DNA of 64,000 nucleotides. It comes from Streptomyces sp. 3214.6 (GTDB taxonomy: Bacteria; Actinomycetota; Actinomycetes; Streptomycetales; Streptomycetaceae). Both the position numbers and the translations under genes were made by a program. Shown one piece after another: positions 56,103 through 64,000 of the stretch (position 1 is the first letter of the stretch; every line of letters starts with the position of its first letter). The stretch is taken from positions 5,270,001-5,334,000 of the forward strand of contig NZ_LT670819.1 in the NCBI RefSeq assembly GCF_900129855.1. Reading direction: 5' to 3'. The notes under the pieces were generated by a model. That model saw only the letters and a list, made by a program, of their open reading frames with translations, did not search any database and had not been told where the DNA came from.

Positions 56103-58286
56103 TCACTGGATGACCCAGCCGAACGCCTTGCCGCCCGCCGGGATGCCGCCCGTGCCCGGCCGGAGCACCGTGACGTTCTCGTCCGCGTCGGCGCTGCTCG
56201 CGTGCGAGGTCACGTTGTTCCACGGCACCTGGTAGACCGCGCCGCCGGCCTGCGGGCCGTTCGGCATGCCGATGGAGACGTGCGTCGGGGACACCGCGAG
56301 GTACTGGCCCAGGTGCTGGCCCGCGCCCGGCGTGCCCGGCACCTTGTTGTATCCGGCGTACAGGACGTCGTTGTGGTTGCCCGGCGCGCCCACCAGGGAG
56401 AAGGTCTGCACGGAGCCCGCGCCGGCCACCGAGCCCTGGGACTCGCCCGGAACGCCCACCGCGAGCTGCAGGTCGGCCCAGCCCGGCGTGGCCTTGCCGG
56501 GGGCGAGGTTGACGGCGGCGAGGGTCTCGCCGAACCGGTCGCCGGTCTCGACGCCGCCGACGACGTTCGGCTGGTCCTGGTTGATCACCGCCTGCTGCGA
56601 CCAGTCGCTTTTGGCGGGGAAGTCGATGACGAAGACGCTGCCGGCGTTCGCCACGTTCGTGGTGCTGCCGGACGGGACGATCGACTCGCCCGGGGCGCCC
56701 ACGACGATGAGCGAATCGTCGTTCGTGCCCTTGGGGATGATGGCGACGGACTTGCCCATCTCGTCGCCCTTCTCCGCGCCTCCGGAGATCTTGTCCGAGT
56801 TCTGGTCCAGGCCCGCGCGCACGATCGGCTTGCCGTTCGGGCCCAGGTTGTGGGTCAGGACGGCGACGCCGCCCGCGTCGGCCTTGTCGCCGATGTCCTC
56901 GCCCGGCTCGCCGATCACGATGTTGGTCATGTCCGCCGCGACGGAGGTGCCCACTCTGTCGCCGGCCTCCGGGGAGCCGGGCAGGCCGGCGTTCTGCGAG
57001 AGCCAGACGTTGGTGTTGCCGTGCACGTACACCACGGAGCCCGCGTCGGCCTTGTCGCCGACGTCCTCGCCCGGGTCGCCGATCACGATGAACGGCTCGT
57101 CGTCGCGGGTGATTCCGGCGGCGAGGGAGAAGCCGAGCAGGTCGCCCTTCTCCTTGCCGGCTTCCTTCAGGGCGCCGTTGCCCTCGCCCTGGGCGTAGTT
57201 GTCGGAGGCGCGCCCCTTGCCCAGGCCGGCCGGGGAGCCGTAGATGACGGAGACCATGCCGACGTCGGCGATGGACCCGGCGTCCTCGTAGGGGCTGGAG
57301 ACGGCGAGGTCGGTGTAGCCGTCCTTGTTGTAGTCGACGGTGGCCAGGGCGTAGCCGAAGCGGTCGCCGGCCTCCGCGTCGCCGGGCACGACGTCCTGGC
57401 CCTGGTCCAGCTCGGCGGTGCCCTTGCCGCCGCCGTAGACGACGTGGACGGCACCGGCCTCGGCGTCGCCGCCGATGGTGGCCTTGGGGTCGCCGACGGC
57501 GGTGTCCTCGACGCCGTCGCCGTTGAAGTCGGCGAACGGGGCTGATTCGGTGGTGGACCTGACCCAGGCGGCGATGTCGTCGGTGCGGGTGACGACACCG
57601 GCCGTGGAGGTCTGCGCGGGGTCGGTGCCGAAGCAGCCGCCCTGGTCGGAGCGGGAGGCGACGCCGAGCAGGCCGGCGGAGGTGAACACGGGCGCGCCCG
57701 AGTCACCGGCGCAGATCGCCGCGCCGGAGGCGCCGTGGACGGCGAGGTCGGTGGTGTTGACCTGGTCGACCTGGAAGCTCTCGCCGTGGAGTTTCAGCGG
57801 CGCCCACTCGTCCTTGGTGCGTCCGTAGCCGGTGACCGACACGGCGGAGTCCTTGGCGGGGGCGGCGGTGGCGAGGCCGGGCAGGGCGATGCCGGCGACG
57901 GGCGCGGACAGCCGGGCCAGGACCAGGTCGCGGTCGTCGCGCGGGACGAGCTGCACCACTTCGCGGACGGCGCCGGCGGTGGTGGTCAGGTCGGTGCGTC
58001 CGATGGTCGCCGTGGTCTTCAGCTTCGGCGCTCCGGCGGGGACCTTGACGGACGCGGCCGGGTTGTCGGCGAAGCAGGACGCGGAGGTGGCGAGCCACTG
58101 GGGGGCGATCAGGGCCGCGGAACAGGCCTTGGCGCCGCCGCCGATGTCGAGGCGGGCGGTGTAGGCGTGGCTGGTGTCGGTCTCGGGCTTGCCGGACACG
58201 GCATGCGCGGAGAGGGCGGGTGCGCCGATGACGGCGACGGTCACGAGGGCTGCGAGCGCGGTGGATCGCTTGCCGGTTGTGGTCAT
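56103..58286 (-). CDS. Secreted trypsin-fold pseudo-protease with FG-GAP/integrin-alpha-like propeller
   Basis: 727 residues from ATG 58286. Signal peptide of about 30 residues (ALVTVAVIGAPALSAHA). A trypsin-like domain spans about 35-245: Asp in RDDRDLVLARL and Ser in CAGDSGAPVF are kept, but the His position reads LATSASCF instead of the usual TAAHC, so proteolysis is doubtful. Residues about 250-690 form seven FG-GAP-type repeats with Ca-binding loops (DFNGDGVEDTAVGDP; DYNKDGYTDLAVSSP; DDEPFIVIGDPGED), as in an integrin-alpha-like propeller. Probably an extracellular binding protein. 30 bases after the small secreted gene, likely cotranscribed. Confidence 0.85.
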   Translation of the reverse strand: MTTTGKRSTALAALVTVAVIGAPALSAHAVSGKPETDTSHAYTARLDIGGGAKACSAALIAPQWLATSASCFADNPAASVKVPAGAPKLKTTATIGRTDLTTTAGAVREVVQLVPRDDRDLVLARLSAPVAGIALPGLATAAPAKDSAVSVTGYGRTKDEWAPLKLHGESFQVDQVNTTDLAVHGASGAAICAGDSGAPVFTSAGLLGVASRSDQGGCFGTDPAQTSTAGVVTRTDDIAAWVRSTTESAPFADFNGDGVEDTAVGDPKATIGGDAEAGAVHVVYGGGKGTAELDQGQDVVPGDAEAGDRFGYALATVDYNKDGYTDLAVSSPYEDAGSIADVGMVSVIYGSPAGLGKGRASDNYAQGEGNGALKEAGKEKGDLLGFSLAAGITRDDEPFIVIGDPGEDVGDKADAGSVVYVHGNTNVWLSQNAGLPGSPEAGDRVGTSVAADMTNIVIGEPGEDIGDKADAGGVAVLTHNLGPNGKPIVRAGLDQNSDKISGGAEKGDEMGKSVAIIPKGTNDDSLIVVGAPGESIVPSGSTTNVANAGSVFVIDFPAKSDWSQQAVINQDQPNVVGGVETGDRFGETLAAVNLAPGKATPGWADLQLAVGVPGESQGSVAGAGSVQTFSLVGAPGNHNDVLYAGYNKVPGTPGAGQHLGQYLAVSPTHVSIGMPNGPQAGGAVYQVPWNNVTSHASSADADENVTVLRPGTGGIPAGGKAFGWVIQ

Positions 58287-58316
58287 GGTGGTGTGGTCGT
58301 CTTCCCCGTTGTGGCG

Positions 58317-58841
58317 TTACTTGCTCGTGCGTATCTCGACCAGGACGAAGGCGCGTCCGTCCGGGTCGGCGGCCTCGCCGGCCGCCTTCCACTCGCCCTT
58401 GCCGACGTCGATGCTCTGCGAGGCGCCGTCGGTGGTGAGCTGCACGGCCGCCTCGTGGTCGGCCTCGCCCTTCACGCCGTAGACGGAGGGGATTTCGAGG
58501 CTGAGGTAGCCGGAGGGGCCGGTGGCGCGGAAGCAGACCTTCTCGGTCTTGCGGGAGTACACCTCCATCAGACCGGTGCCGGAGGCGCAGTCGGCGAGCG
58601 TGATGTGGCCGTCGCCGCGCTTGAGGGTGATGCCCTTCTGCGCCTTGATGGCGTCGGCGCCCGGGTAGTTGAAGTCCTCGGCCAGGTAGCCGGGTGCGCC
58701 GTCGACGACCGTGGCCGCGCGGGCGGCGGAGTGGTCGGCGGAGGTGTGGTGGGAGGCGCCGTGGGCCGACGCGAAGGCGACCGCGCCGGCGCAGGCCGCG
58801 GCGACCGCACCGGTGGCGATGATCCGCCGTGCGAGTTTCAT
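58317..58841 (-). CDS. Small secreted protein
   Basis: 174 residues from ATG 58841 with GGGGAC upstream. Signal peptide of about 25 residues (RRIIATGAVAAACAGAVAFA), then a His-rich short segment (HGASHHTSADHS) and a globular domain with two Cys (LADCASGTG; KVCFRATG) and several beta-like strands. No family recognised. It heads a two-gene unit with the FG-GAP protein, suggesting a joint extracellular role. Confidence 0.78.
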   Translation of the reverse strand: MKLARRIIATGAVAAACAGAVAFASAHGASHHTSADHSAARAATVVDGAPGYLAEDFNYPGADAIKAQKGITLKRGDGHITLADCASGTGLMEVYSRKTEKVCFRATGPSGYLSLEIPSVYGVKGEADHEAAVQLTTDGASQSIDVGKGEWKAAGEAADPDGRAFVLVEIRTSK

Positions 58842-59301
58842 GGTTGTCCCCCTGATTGGAGTTTCCTTGCGTGCCCTTTGCGTTTCCTTTAGGGAAGGGC
58901 GAGTTGAGTCCGTGCGCCGCCTGAGGCATGCCGAAAGGGCATCCGGCGCGCGACCGCGGGTCAGGTGGTCGCAGAGGACGGTGCATTCAAACAGGTGTGC
59001 GAGTTGACTGCCACTGATTTGACCGATGGATCCCGGAGGAATCCGGACAGACGGGTCGTGTGGTCTTTCTCATTGCTCCCCCGTGTAACTGAGCACTGGT
59101 CAATTTACACACGGATCCCATAAGTTCACCCCTGCAACGACACCATCTGTTGACAGGTGCGGCAGCAGCCGCCGCGTGCGTCGGGGCCCGACCAGCCCGT
59201 TCCGCACCGGCATGGACCCGCACAGGTTCAGCCGACGACACCCGGCGGCCCACCCACGACCAGGGCGCCACCGCCACCGGGTGCATATCCATGGGGGATT
59301 C
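58842..59301. other. Divergent intergenic region before the ALF-repeat gene
   Basis: 460 bases with promoters of two divergent exported-protein units expected. TTGACT at 59004 is a -35-like box without a clear -10. The frame of the ALF-repeat protein is open back to 59176, with ATG 59176 and GTG 59281 as other possible starts, but this segment lacks signal-peptide logic. No other gene seen. Confidence 0.5.
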
Positions 59302-62300
59302 TTGGACACCACGTACTGGAGCAGGCGCCGTCTGCTCACCGTCGCCGGCGCCGCCACCGCGGCCACCGCGGTCTCGCTCGCGGCACCCTCCCGGGCCCTG
59401 GCCGCCGCCGCCACCGCCTCCGCCTCCGCAGGCTCCACGGACCTGCCGAGGCTCCCTCAACTCCCGGACACCGCCCGCGCGAAGGTCGTCACCGCGTGGA
59501 AGATCGGCGGACGGTCCGTCAAGAGCGCGGCGACCCAGGCACTGACCGGCTCCGCCGCCGACATCGAGAGCTTCCTGAGCACGGGTCTGGCGAGCGCCAC
59601 CGCCGAGGACAACCGTTTCGCCCTCCTCAAGGCGCTGCCCGCCACCGGCAAGGGCACCGCCCGCGACGCCGCCGCCGCACTCACGGCCGGCGACGACGCC
59701 ATCGCCGCCTTCCTGACCGAAGGCTTCAAGTCCGCCGAGCTGGAAGACCTCCGCGTCACCACCCTGACCATCCTGAACAGCGGTGGTACAGGCGTGAAGC
59801 GCGAGGCGCAGAAGGCCCTCGACACCGGCACCGGCGACGCCCTGACCGACTTCCTGCTGAACACTCAGATCACCGCCCGCCGGGAGGACGAGCGGGCCGA
59901 GGTCTTCAAGGTCCTCGCCACCGCCTCCCCGGAGGTGAAGAAGTACGCCGAGCGCGCCCTGGACGACGGCAGCCCCTCCGCGATCCACTGGTTCCTGAAC
60001 ACCGGCCAGTACATCGCGCGGGCCCGGGACCAGGAGACCGCCACCATCGAACAACTGGTGGCGATCGTGGAACGCGAAGGCAAGCGGGCCCAGCTCACCT
60101 CCGACCGGGCCGTCGCCGCCTCCGCCAAGGCCAAGGAGGCCGCCGACAAGGCGAAGGAGGCAGCCCAGCAGGCTGCCGCCGAGGCCGCCGCGGCCCGCGA
60201 CGACGTCGCCAAGTCCGGCAAGGCGGCCCGCAAGGCCGCGTCCGCCGCGCAGGGCGCCGCCGCCGCGTCCCGCACCGCCATCCAGGCCTCGGCCGCCGCG
60301 CACTCCGCCGCCCGCCGAGCCTCGTACGCCGCCACCGCGGCCGCCCAGGCCGCGGCGACCGCCGGACGGGCCGCGTCCACCGCCTACTCCGCCGCCATCG
60401 CCGCGGCGAACGACGCGACCAAGGCCAAGGCCGCCCGCCTGGCCGCCGACGGCGCGAACAAGGCCGCGTCCCAGGCCCGTACGGCAGCCAAGGCCGCCGA
60501 CGCGGCGGCGACCGCCTCCAACCAGGCGGCGGCGGCCGGTTCGGCCGCCGCCGGCGCGGCCCGCAACTCCGCCGCCGCGGCCCAGGCCGCCGCCACCGCC
60601 GCCGCGGCGTCGGGTGCCGCCCAGTCCGAGGCCGCCGAGGCCAAGGCCGCCGCCGCCGAGGCCGACGCGCAGGCGGCCCGCGCCACCCGCGCCGCGAACA
60701 CCGCGCAGTCGTTGGCCAACACTGCCGCGCAGGCTGCCGCCGCCGCCCGCGACGCGGCCAACTCCGCGGCCACCCACGCCGAGAACGCGGCGAAGGCGGC
60801 CAAGGCCGCGGCGGACGGCGCCGTCAAGGCGGCCGAGTTCGCCGCGACGGCCACCAAGTGGGCGAAGGAGTCGGTCACGGCCGCCGAGGCCGCGGTGAAG
60901 GCCGTCCAGGACGCCGAGGCCGTCGAGAAGGCCGCCCGCGACTCCGAGGCGCAGAAGCTGGCCGAGGACACCGAGCAGTCCCTCATCGAGGCCCGGGAGA
61001 TGGCCCGCGCGGAGGCGGAGGACCGGGAGAAGGCCGGCAAGGCCACCACCCAGTCCGACGCCCTGGACACCGCGACCAAGGACCTCATCGCCAAGGCCGA
61101 GAAGGCCTACGCCGCCGGGGACACCGCGCAGGCCGTCTCCGTCGGCCGCCAGGCCGCGATGAACCTGATCTCCACCACGATCGGCACCTGGACCCGGGAC
61201 GCCGCCGAGCACGCCCTCGCCGGCGCCGACGAGGACGTCCTGGCCTGGGTCGCCGCCGACCGGCAGATCGCGCAGAACCAGGACGACCGTGAAGTGGTCC
61301 TGGCCGTGGCGAAGGTGTCCACCGAGCTCGTCGCGAACGCCGCCCAGGCGGCACTGGCCGCCACCGACGCGGGCGCCGTGGGCGCCTTCCTGACCACCGG
61401 GATCAAGGCGGCCGCCGCGGAGGACAACCGCGTCGCCCTCCTGAAGATCCTCAACGGCAACCCCGGCAAGGCGGTCTCGGCGGCGGCGCAGGCCGCGCTG
61501 AACGACGGCTCGCCCCAGGCCCTGCACGGCTTCTTCACCACGTACGCCGACAACATCAAGCAGGACGACCAAGTCGCCGTCTTCACCATCCTCAACACGG
61601 CCGGCCCCTACACCAAGGCCGCCGCCCAGGTGGCCCTCGAGGGCCCGACGTGGATGCGCCGCGACTTCGTCACCACCGTGTGCCACCGTACGGCGCAGCT
61701 CGACTACGACTCCGCCACACACGTCGCGGCCATCCGGGCCTCCATCGCCCGCGCCGCGAAGATCGCCCAGGACGCGCAGAAGGACGCCTACGAGGCGTCC
61801 AAGGCCGCGGCCGAGGCGCGCAAGGCGTCGGACGAGGCGGCGAAGTGGGCGGACAAGGCGAAGGCGTCCTCCAAGCAGGCCGGCATCTACGCCACGCAGG
61901 CCGACGCCAACGCGACCGACGCCGAGCAGTCCGCGAAGGACGCGCAGGCGTCCGCGGACAAGGCGAAGACCGCCGCCGCGTCCGCGCGCACCGCGGCACG
62001 GCAGGCGAACTACTCGGCGAACCAGGCCGTGGCCTCCGCCGCTGCCGCCGTCGCGTCCGCGAGCCAGGCGCAGGCGTCGGCGAACGCGGCCCGCGCCTCC
62101 GCCGACGCGGCCGGCAAGGACGCCGCGGCCGCCGCCAAGGCCGCCACCGAGGCCCGCGCGACGGCGGTCGCCAAGCGTCAGCAGGAGCTCGCCGAGGCCG
62201 CGCGCAAGGCGGCGGAGGCGGCGAAGCAGAACAAGCAGAACGGCGTCGACCCCGCCGACAACAACGGCAACGACAAGGTCGACAACCCCGAGGGCTGGGG

Positions 62301-62760
62301 CAGCAAGGACGACTGGCGCAACGTCGCGCAGGCGCTGAACGCCATCAGCGCCGTCTCCGGCACCGTCGCCGCGTTCAGTCTGCTCATCCCGCCGCCCGCC
62401 GGTGAGGCGATCGCCGGGGTCGCGGGCACCATCTCGTGGGTCACCGGCATCGGCTCGGCCGTCATCACCGGTTTCACCGACGGCTGGACGTCCGACGCGT
62501 TCTACGGCTCCGTCGCGGGTCTCGCGGTCGGCGCCCTCACCGGCGGCTTCGTCCTCGGCAAGATCAAGGTGCCGGGCATGTCCGGTGCCATCGAGTGGGG
62601 TGCCCAGGGCCTGAAGAGCGGTCTGGTGACGGCCAGCCGGATCGGCCATGAGATGGTGGGCCCGGCCGTCACCTATGCCACGACGGCGTGGGATTCGGCG
62701 GGTAACGCCGTGTCGGACGTCGGAGACGCCATCTCCGACGGCTGGGACTCACTCTTCTAG
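59302..62760 (+). CDS. Tat-exported alanine-rich ALF-repeat protein
   Basis: 1,152 residues from TTG 59302, preceded by GGGGGA. The start makes a good twin-arginine signal (SRRRLLTVAGAATAATAVS, cut near SRALAAA). Then: ALF repeats (about 50-255; units such as AEDNRFALLKALPATGKGTA and AREDE/DQETA-type boundaries), a long Ala/Lys/Glu coiled coil (about 260-580), a second ALF block (about 610-790; DAGAVGAFLTTGIKAAAAED), a conserved segment with one Cys (VTTVCHRTAQLDYDSATHV), a second coiled coil (about 810-980) and a C-terminal Gly/Ala hydrophobic domain (about 1000-1152; ISWVTGIGSAVITGFTDGW, GSVAGLAVGALTGGFVLG) with an acidic end GDAISDGWDSLF. ALF repeats are an actinobacterial family of unknown function. 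The C-domain resembles membrane-inserting or pre-toxin regions of polymorphic toxins (inference). Confidence 0.85.
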   Translation: MDTTYWSRRRLLTVAGAATAATAVSLAAPSRALAAAATASASAGSTDLPRLPQLPDTARAKVVTAWKIGGRSVKSAATQALTGSAADIESFLSTGLASATAEDNRFALLKALPATGKGTARDAAAALTAGDDAIAAFLTEGFKSAELEDLRVTTLTILNSGGTGVKREAQKALDTGTGDALTDFLLNTQITARREDERAEVFKVLATASPEVKKYAERALDDGSPSAIHWFLNTGQYIARARDQETATIEQLVAIVEREGKRAQLTSDRAVAASAKAKEAADKAKEAAQQAAAEAAAARDDVAKSGKAARKAASAAQGAAAASRTAIQASAAAHSAARRASYAATAAAQAAATAGRAASTAYSAAIAAANDATKAKAARLAADGANKAASQARTAAKAADAAATASNQAAAAGSAAAGAARNSAAAAQAAATAAAASGAAQSEAAEAKAAAAEADAQAARATRAANTAQSLANTAAQAAAAARDAANSAATHAENAAKAAKAAADGAVKAAEFAATATKWAKESVTAAEAAVKAVQDAEAVEKAARDSEAQKLAEDTEQSLIEAREMARAEAEDREKAGKATTQSDALDTATKDLIAKAEKAYAAGDTAQAVSVGRQAAMNLISTTIGTWTRDAAEHALAGADEDVLAWVAADRQIAQNQDDREVVLAVAKVSTELVANAAQAALAATDAGAVGAFLTTGIKAAAAEDNRVALLKILNGNPGKAVSAAAQAALNDGSPQALHGFFTTYADNIKQDDQVAVFTILNTAGPYTKAAAQVALEGPTWMRRDFVTTVCHRTAQLDYDSATHVAAIRASIARAAKIAQDAQKDAYEASKAAAEARKASDEAAKWADKAKASSKQAGIYATQADANATDAEQSAKDAQASADKAKTAAASARTAARQANYSANQAVASAAAAVASASQAQASANAARASADAAGKDAAAAAKAATEARATAVAKRQQELAEAARKAAEAAKQNKQNGVDPADNNGNDKVDNPEGWGSKDDWRNVAQALNAISAVSGTVAAFSLLIPPPAGEAIAGVAGTISWVTGIGSAVITGFTDGWTSDAFYGSVAGLAVGALTGGFVLGKIKVPGMSGAIEWGAQGLKSGLVTASRIGHEMVGPAVTYATTAWDSAGNAVSDVGDAISDGWDSLF

Positions 62761-62810
62761 GACCTCTGTTCAAGGGCTCCTCTTCCAGGGCCATCTTTCT
62801 AGGACCACCC

Positions 62811-63194
62811 ATGTTCCTGTCGCTGTCCACCAGCGTCTGGATCCTCATCGCGGCGGGGGCGACGATCGTCAACCTCGCCGCGATGCAGTGGATCATCCAG
62901 ATTCCGAAATACAAGAAGAAGCAGTTCTGGATGCCGGCCATCGGCATCGTCGGTCTGGGCGCACGAGGCCTGGCCCAGCACGACGCGCTGCCCGCGACCC
63001 TCTATCTCTACGCGGCGGTCATGGTCATGTTCCCGCTGATGCTGGCTCCCGTGCGCGGCACGATCACCCGGGACTACTACCGGTGGGTCGAGGACCCGAC
63101 GACGAAGGCCAGCACGGGCGCGATGGCATGGATCATGACCTCGATGACGATCATGCTGATCGTCATCGGCGCCGTCTACGCGGCGGGCGTGTAG
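62811..63194 (+). CDS. Small membrane protein following the ALF-repeat gene
   Basis: 127 residues from ATG 62811, 50 bases after the ALF gene on the same strand. Four hydrophobic segments (VWILIAAGATIVNLAAMQWI; FWMPAIGIVGLGA; LYLYAAVMVMFPLMLAPV; MTSMTIMLIVIGAVYAAG). No family recognised. Size, topology and position fit an immunity or accessory partner of the large exported protein (inference). Confidence 0.72.
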   Translation: MFLSLSTSVWILIAAGATIVNLAAMQWIIQIPKYKKKQFWMPAIGIVGLGARGLAQHDALPATLYLYAAVMVMFPLMLAPVRGTITRDYYRWVEDPTTKASTGAMAWIMTSMTIMLIVIGAVYAAGV

Positions 63195-63209
63195 GCGGCG
63201 CCGATCGCT

Positions 63210-64000
63210 TCAGGACGCGCTGGGCGTCCAGTCGCCCAGCCAGTCACCGACCTCCTGGCCGGTGGCCTGGGAGTCGGTCAGCTGGGGGCGGTCGGAGCTC
63301 GCCGCGCCCGCGCCCGCACCGGTGTTCTTGTACTCGGCGAACCGGTCGTCCTTCCAGGAGAAGCCGCCCATGTCGGACCACGGGGTGGTCTTGATCGCGG
63401 CGCTGAGGGAGGTGTTGCGGACGGTGGCCTGTGGGTCGAGGCTCGCGTCGCCGCCCGCGTGCCAGTTGCGGCCGAGGTAGAAGCTGCGGTCGGACACGTC
63501 ACCGTTCACCGTGGAGTTGGCGATCAGGATGCCCTTGCGGTTCGCGGCCGTGCTGGGGGCCGTGACATAGCCGGCCGAGGTGCCGTTCCAGCGCTTCTTC
63601 AGGGTGATGACGGACTTGTCGATCACCGCGGTGGCGCGGCCGAAGATGAAGTCGGTGTTGCCGACGACGTAGGAGTTGGTGATGTAGACACGGCCCAGCC
63701 TGTCCTTGGACGCGGTGTCCACCAGCAGGGTGTCCTGGTCGCCGCTGACGATGACGGAGTCGAGGAACACCTTGTCGGCGGAGGTGCGCAGGGCCACCGC
63801 CTGCTGGGCGATGTCCTGGTGGGCGGCCTCGTCGAAGTCGTTGGAGATGGTCAGGTTGCGGGCCTGGAAGTCGTCCGCGTCGACGGCGACGGTGGCGCTG
63901 CCGCCGGTGCCGTACGTGCCGGAGCCGTCGGGCTTGGGCGTACCGGACGCGTTGTTGTAGACGATCGTGGTGTCCTTGCGGCTGCCGCCGGTGCCCTGGA
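63210..64000 (-). CDS. Pectinesterase (CE8), 5' end outside window
   Basis: The frame is open from the right edge to the stop at 63210, about 262 codons. Carbohydrate esterase 8 features in order: QAVALR with the first catalytic-site Gln, SGDQDTLLVD, VGNTDFIFGRATAVID with the nucleophile Asp, and SFYLGRNWHAGG with the Arg/Trp pair. A parallel beta-helix enzyme that demethylates pectin; probably secreted, with the signal sequence beyond the window. Confidence 0.92.
   Translation of the reverse strand, partial: QGTGGSRKDTTIVYNNASGTPKPDGSGTYGTGGSATVAVDADDFQARNLTISNDFDEAAHQDIAQQAVALRTSADKVFLDSVIVSGDQDTLLVDTASKDRLGRVYITNSYVVGNTDFIFGRATAVIDKSVITLKKRWNGTSAGYVTAPSTAANRKGILIANSTVNGDVSDRSFYLGRNWHAGGDASLDPQATVRNTSLSAAIKTTPWSDMGGFSWKDDRFAEYKNTGAGAGAASSDRPQLTDSQATGQEVGDWLGDWTPSAS

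Noticed and set aside
55860..57545. A 561-codon plus-strand frame opposite the FG-GAP gene
   Set aside because: Shadow of the minus-strand gene, which shows signal peptide, trypsin motifs and Ca-loop repeats.
58987..62649. A 1,220-codon open frame on the minus strand opposite the ALF-repeat gene
   Set aside because: It is Gly/Arg-rich translation of the antisense of an Ala-rich gene; the plus-strand frame has a Tat signal, domain repeats and the expected codon bias.

Overview
The window is a Streptomyces-type chromosome segment. Evidence: very high GC with strong third-position GC bias, a complete rRNA operon whose 16S has the actinobacterial signature, mycothiol synthase, DUF397, ALF repeats, many GTG (and some TTG) starts, and ATGA-coupled genes. 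From memory, unchecked, the gene order resembles the S. coelicolor SCO4117-SCO4152 region.

Layout. 1-8724: an ECF sigma factor with a C-terminal zinc-finger/membrane tail (cut by the window edge), a TetR regulator divergent from a type II NADH dehydrogenase, a PAS-SpoIIE-HATPase phosphatase, a methyltransferase, and an MFS exporter divergent from a MarR regulator. 8725-14575: one rrn operon (promoters, leader, 16S, spacer without tRNA, 23S, 5S, terminator). 14600-22408: an acetyltransferase, then a six-gene minus-strand operon resembling the core of a type IV secretion machine (small two-helix protein, VirB8-like, VirB6-like, PrgI/VirB4-N-like, VirB4 ATPase, and a VirD4-like protein without a P-loop). 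22811-32787: mostly exported enzymes (S53 peptidase, trypsin-like protease, carbonic anhydrase, transglycosylase/NlpC hydrolase, PAP2 phosphatase, FAD oxidase, lipoprotein) plus a GNAT, a DUF397 protein and CsoR. 33002-44185: a phosphate island (PhoU-like DUF47 + Pit transporter, a GC-hairpin array, pstSCAB with a PHO box, NUDIX, CHAD, polyphosphate kinase). 44390-52900: two divergent regulated ABC modules, one under a YtrA-type GntR repressor and one under an ECF sigma/anti-sigma pair; each contains a tiny ORF coupled at both ends. 52934-64000: mshD, a secreted 5'-nucleotidase with a PHO-box-like repeat, a secreted pseudo-trypsin/FG-GAP protein with a small secreted partner, a 1,152-aa Tat-exported alanine-rich ALF-repeat protein followed by a small membrane protein, and a pectinesterase cut by the right edge.

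How it fits together. The phosphate genes form one functional set: high-affinity uptake (PstSCAB), low-affinity uptake (Pit with its DUF47 partner), polyphosphate synthesis and binding (Ppk, CHAD) and scavenging from nucleotides (5'-nucleotidase). The most interesting poorly described systems are the relaxase-free T4SS-like operon and the ALF-repeat protein/small membrane protein pair.
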